64,000 nucleotides of DNA from Phellopilus nigrolimitatus (taxonomy: Eukaryota > Basidiomycota > Agaricomycetes > Hymenochaetales > Hymenochaetaceae): positions 124,001 through 188,000 of the forward strand of contig JAJOHG010000010.1 of NCBI GenBank assembly GCA_021029095.1, given 5' to 3'. Numbering within the stretch: the stretch's first letter is position 1; the number at the start of each line of letters is the position of its first letter. This document shows positions 62,240 to 64,000 of the stretch, piece by piece. A program made the position numbers and the translations under genes. A model generated the notes under the pieces. It did no database searches and was not told the DNA's origin. It saw only the letters and a list, made by a program, of their open reading frames with translations.

Positions 62240-64000
62240 CTACGTATCAATCAGCGCACACCGGTCGTAGTTCCCCGCCTGGTTCGCGCCCCACCACTGC
62301 GGGAACAGGTGCGTCGAGCCCGCCGCGCCGAACACCGCGAACGACAGGATGAACACCATCACCTGCGTCCCACCGTCGAGCGCTGCACAGAGCACAAAGA
62401 GTCAGCCTTTTCTTTTTCTCCTCGCCGAAAAAAAGCCAGAAAAAAAAGGGGGGCACGCACCAGCGCCGAGAATGTAGTTGTATTTTGCGAACCACCGCGG
62501 ACAGCGCGTGCGCAGGTACCACTGGCTCGCCCACGCGACCGCGAAATAGCTCGTTATGCTCGAGTTGATGCCTACACACAGCCAGCCAATATAATAGCAA
62601 ATCACGGGCGTGTACAAGTAGTCCGCGCGCAGCCCCGGCCAGCGCTTATGCACAAGCCAAAACGGCACCGGCACGATGAGACCGACGACGTACGCCCACG
62701 GCACCCACTGGTAGCGCGTGCCCGCCGCGAACAGCTCGTGCGCGAGCCCGCCCCATGCGATCGCCTGGCTGTTGTACTGCTGCGGCTGCTGCCCGCTCCA
62801 CACGTTCGTGCCCTCCACGCTCAACAGCACCGGCGCCTGCGCGTCGATGATGCTGTTCATCAGCACGAAGTTCAGCACCGCGCCCAGCAGCGTCCCCGCA
62901 ACCTGCGCGACGAACGCCGCGCGCGGCGGCAGCTTCGTGTACTGCGCGATCTTCAGGTCGCGGAGCAGCAGCTGCGCCTGATTTACGCTGTCTGCAAAAA
63001 ACGAAAGTTCGATTAGCACGCGCGCGCGCGGGCGGACAGGCGGAGGGACTCACTGTACGAGAACAGCACAAAATACATGTTCGCCATCGGCTTCCCGGGG
63101 TGTATGAACCCGCCGATCATCTGCACGAACGGCTGGATAATAAACTGCAATCCCGTAATCGCATACAGCGCGCCGAAGAACAGGATCGACAGCGCGCCGA
63201 GTAGCAGCGAGATGAGGAAGCCCCACCACGGCAGCGTGCTGTTCGTCTTGTAGATCACGACGAGCGCGACGAGCGCGCTCGCCACAAGCGTCAGCGCGTA
63301 CCAGCTGTTAGGCGCGTCCGCGTACACGAGCGTCGCGCGGTAGTGCGGGTCGATGCTCTTGTCGCCCTCCGTCTCCGCGTACAGCTGCGCGCGCTCTGCG
63401 CGGCCGTCGTGGCGCCAGAGGCGCCAATCAAACGTCGCCCATGCCGCGCGAAGCTGCGCCGGGGAGAGCCACGCCCACGCCGCGGAGAGGTCGTCGTAGT
63501 TCCACAGGAGGAGGTGCGTGAACGTCGCGGCCATGCCGAGGTTCGTCGTGAGCAGCGACACGACCCACGTGCCCGCGTAGAGCGGCAGGCCCTGCTCCGC
63601 GAGCAGCGCAGGGTCGACCTCGAGGTCCGCGTTGAGAATGAGCAGTTGGTCGTACACGGTGCCGTTCGCGTAGAAGAGCTCCTGCGAGAGGAACGGCAGG
63701 CTGCGGCTCTGCCAGATGTCCTTGTAGTACACCGCGACGAAGACGATCATGCAGAGGATATACCCGATGAAGTTGCTGACCTGCGCCTGGAGCGGGATCG
63801 TGAACGGGTTGACACCGCCGGAGATGTACTGCCAGTCGAAGCAGATCGAGAACAGCCCGAGGCCCTCGTTCCCGCTCGACCCACCGAAGATGCGAGTGAA
63901 GTCCGGCGAGCGCTGGTCCGCGAGGCAGAAGATGGAGAAGCCCGTCAGGAGCGGGAAGATCCACTCGGGGAAGAGCTCCCACACGAAGATGACCGCGAAC
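62240..64000 (-). CDS. OPT-family oligopeptide transporter, 3' part
   Basis: Exons from the right window edge to 63054, then 62991-62461 and 62382-62240; the 5' part lies outside. Many membrane spans are evident (for example F-I-G-Y-I-L-C-M-I-V-F-V-A-V-Y and A-L-V-A-L-V-V-I-Y). Conserved OPT features include S-V-N-Q-A-Q-L-L-L-R-D-L-K-I, K-L-P-P-R, the W-x-G-Q-x-P-Q-x-Y-N-S block, and R-Y-x-W-V-P-W. The protein ends with W-W-G-A-N near the C-terminus. OPT proteins import tetra- and pentapeptides or metal-chelating ligands with protons across the plasma membrane. No lesion seen. Confidence 0.9.

Overview
The window looks like a piece of a filamentous basidiomycete (Agaricomycetes-type) nuclear genome. 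Genes are split by many short introns (about 45-75 bp, GTGAGT/GTRNGY donors, NAG acceptors). Recognisable families fit that group: an OM14-type mitochondrial outer-membrane protein, an OPT transporter, a GH127-type arabinofuranosidase, a multi-ZZ protein, and a membrane-anchored protein with repeated L-K-T-S-N-A segments (DUF7330/DUF4097-like). Ty3/gypsy chromoviruses with C-terminal chromodomains are also present. I saw no rRNA, tRNA or CRISPR.

Layout. (1) 1-37.3 kb is dominated by a large imperfect inverted duplication. The left arm (about 1.69-8.6 kb, continuing at 23.86-24.45 kb) matches the right arm (about 37.27-28.86 kb) in reverse. Each arm carries the same series of small multi-exon genes from one unrecognised family: a helical, possibly SAP-like N-terminus, an acidic stretch, a basic NLS-like stretch, and often a C-terminal E-P-A-x-x-L-K-R-x-S-K-E box. 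Some copies are intact (3265-4506, 34450-35709, 36105-36594) and others are broken. The arm junction holds an intact DUF7330-like gene (26344-28017) and two decayed partial copies facing each other. (2) The left arm alone is interrupted by a nest of transposons: a MITE-like sequence (from about 8596), a Tc1/mariner relative (8780-23808), a Ty3/gypsy element (9338-23141) with gag, a -1-frame pol and two extra 3' reading frames, and inside its gag a second, complete Ty3/gypsy element on the other strand (10809-16999). All target-site duplications and LTRs can be read. Two small TA-flanked MITEs sit at 367-1142 and 1184-1679.

(3) 37.3-48.3 kb holds a complete HxxxD acyltransferase gene (37883-39638) and further, more divergent blocks of the same gene family, including an intact 244-residue member (42650-43582). 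(4) 48.7-53.6 kb holds an alpha/beta-hydrolase pseudogene (frameshift, nucleophile Ser to Ala) and a secreted GH127-type gene. (5) 54.35-58.87 kb is a multi-ZZ-finger gene with N-terminal damage, enclosed by two long inverted repeats of about 350-390 bp built from 10-bp palindromic units. A possible 6-bp target duplication suggests a long-TIR element that captured a host gene. (6) 59.6-64.0 kb returns to ordinary chromosome: a small putatively secreted protein, OM14 and the 3' part of an OPT transporter running off the right edge.

The strongest candidates for something undescribed are the inverted, multiplying acidic/NLS gene family with its shared 5' motif, the TIR-bounded ZZ-gene element, and the 3' zinc-knuckle ORF of the outer retroelement. 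Exon joins given below were derived by hand from splice consensus, frame continuity and paralogue comparison; no database search was possible.
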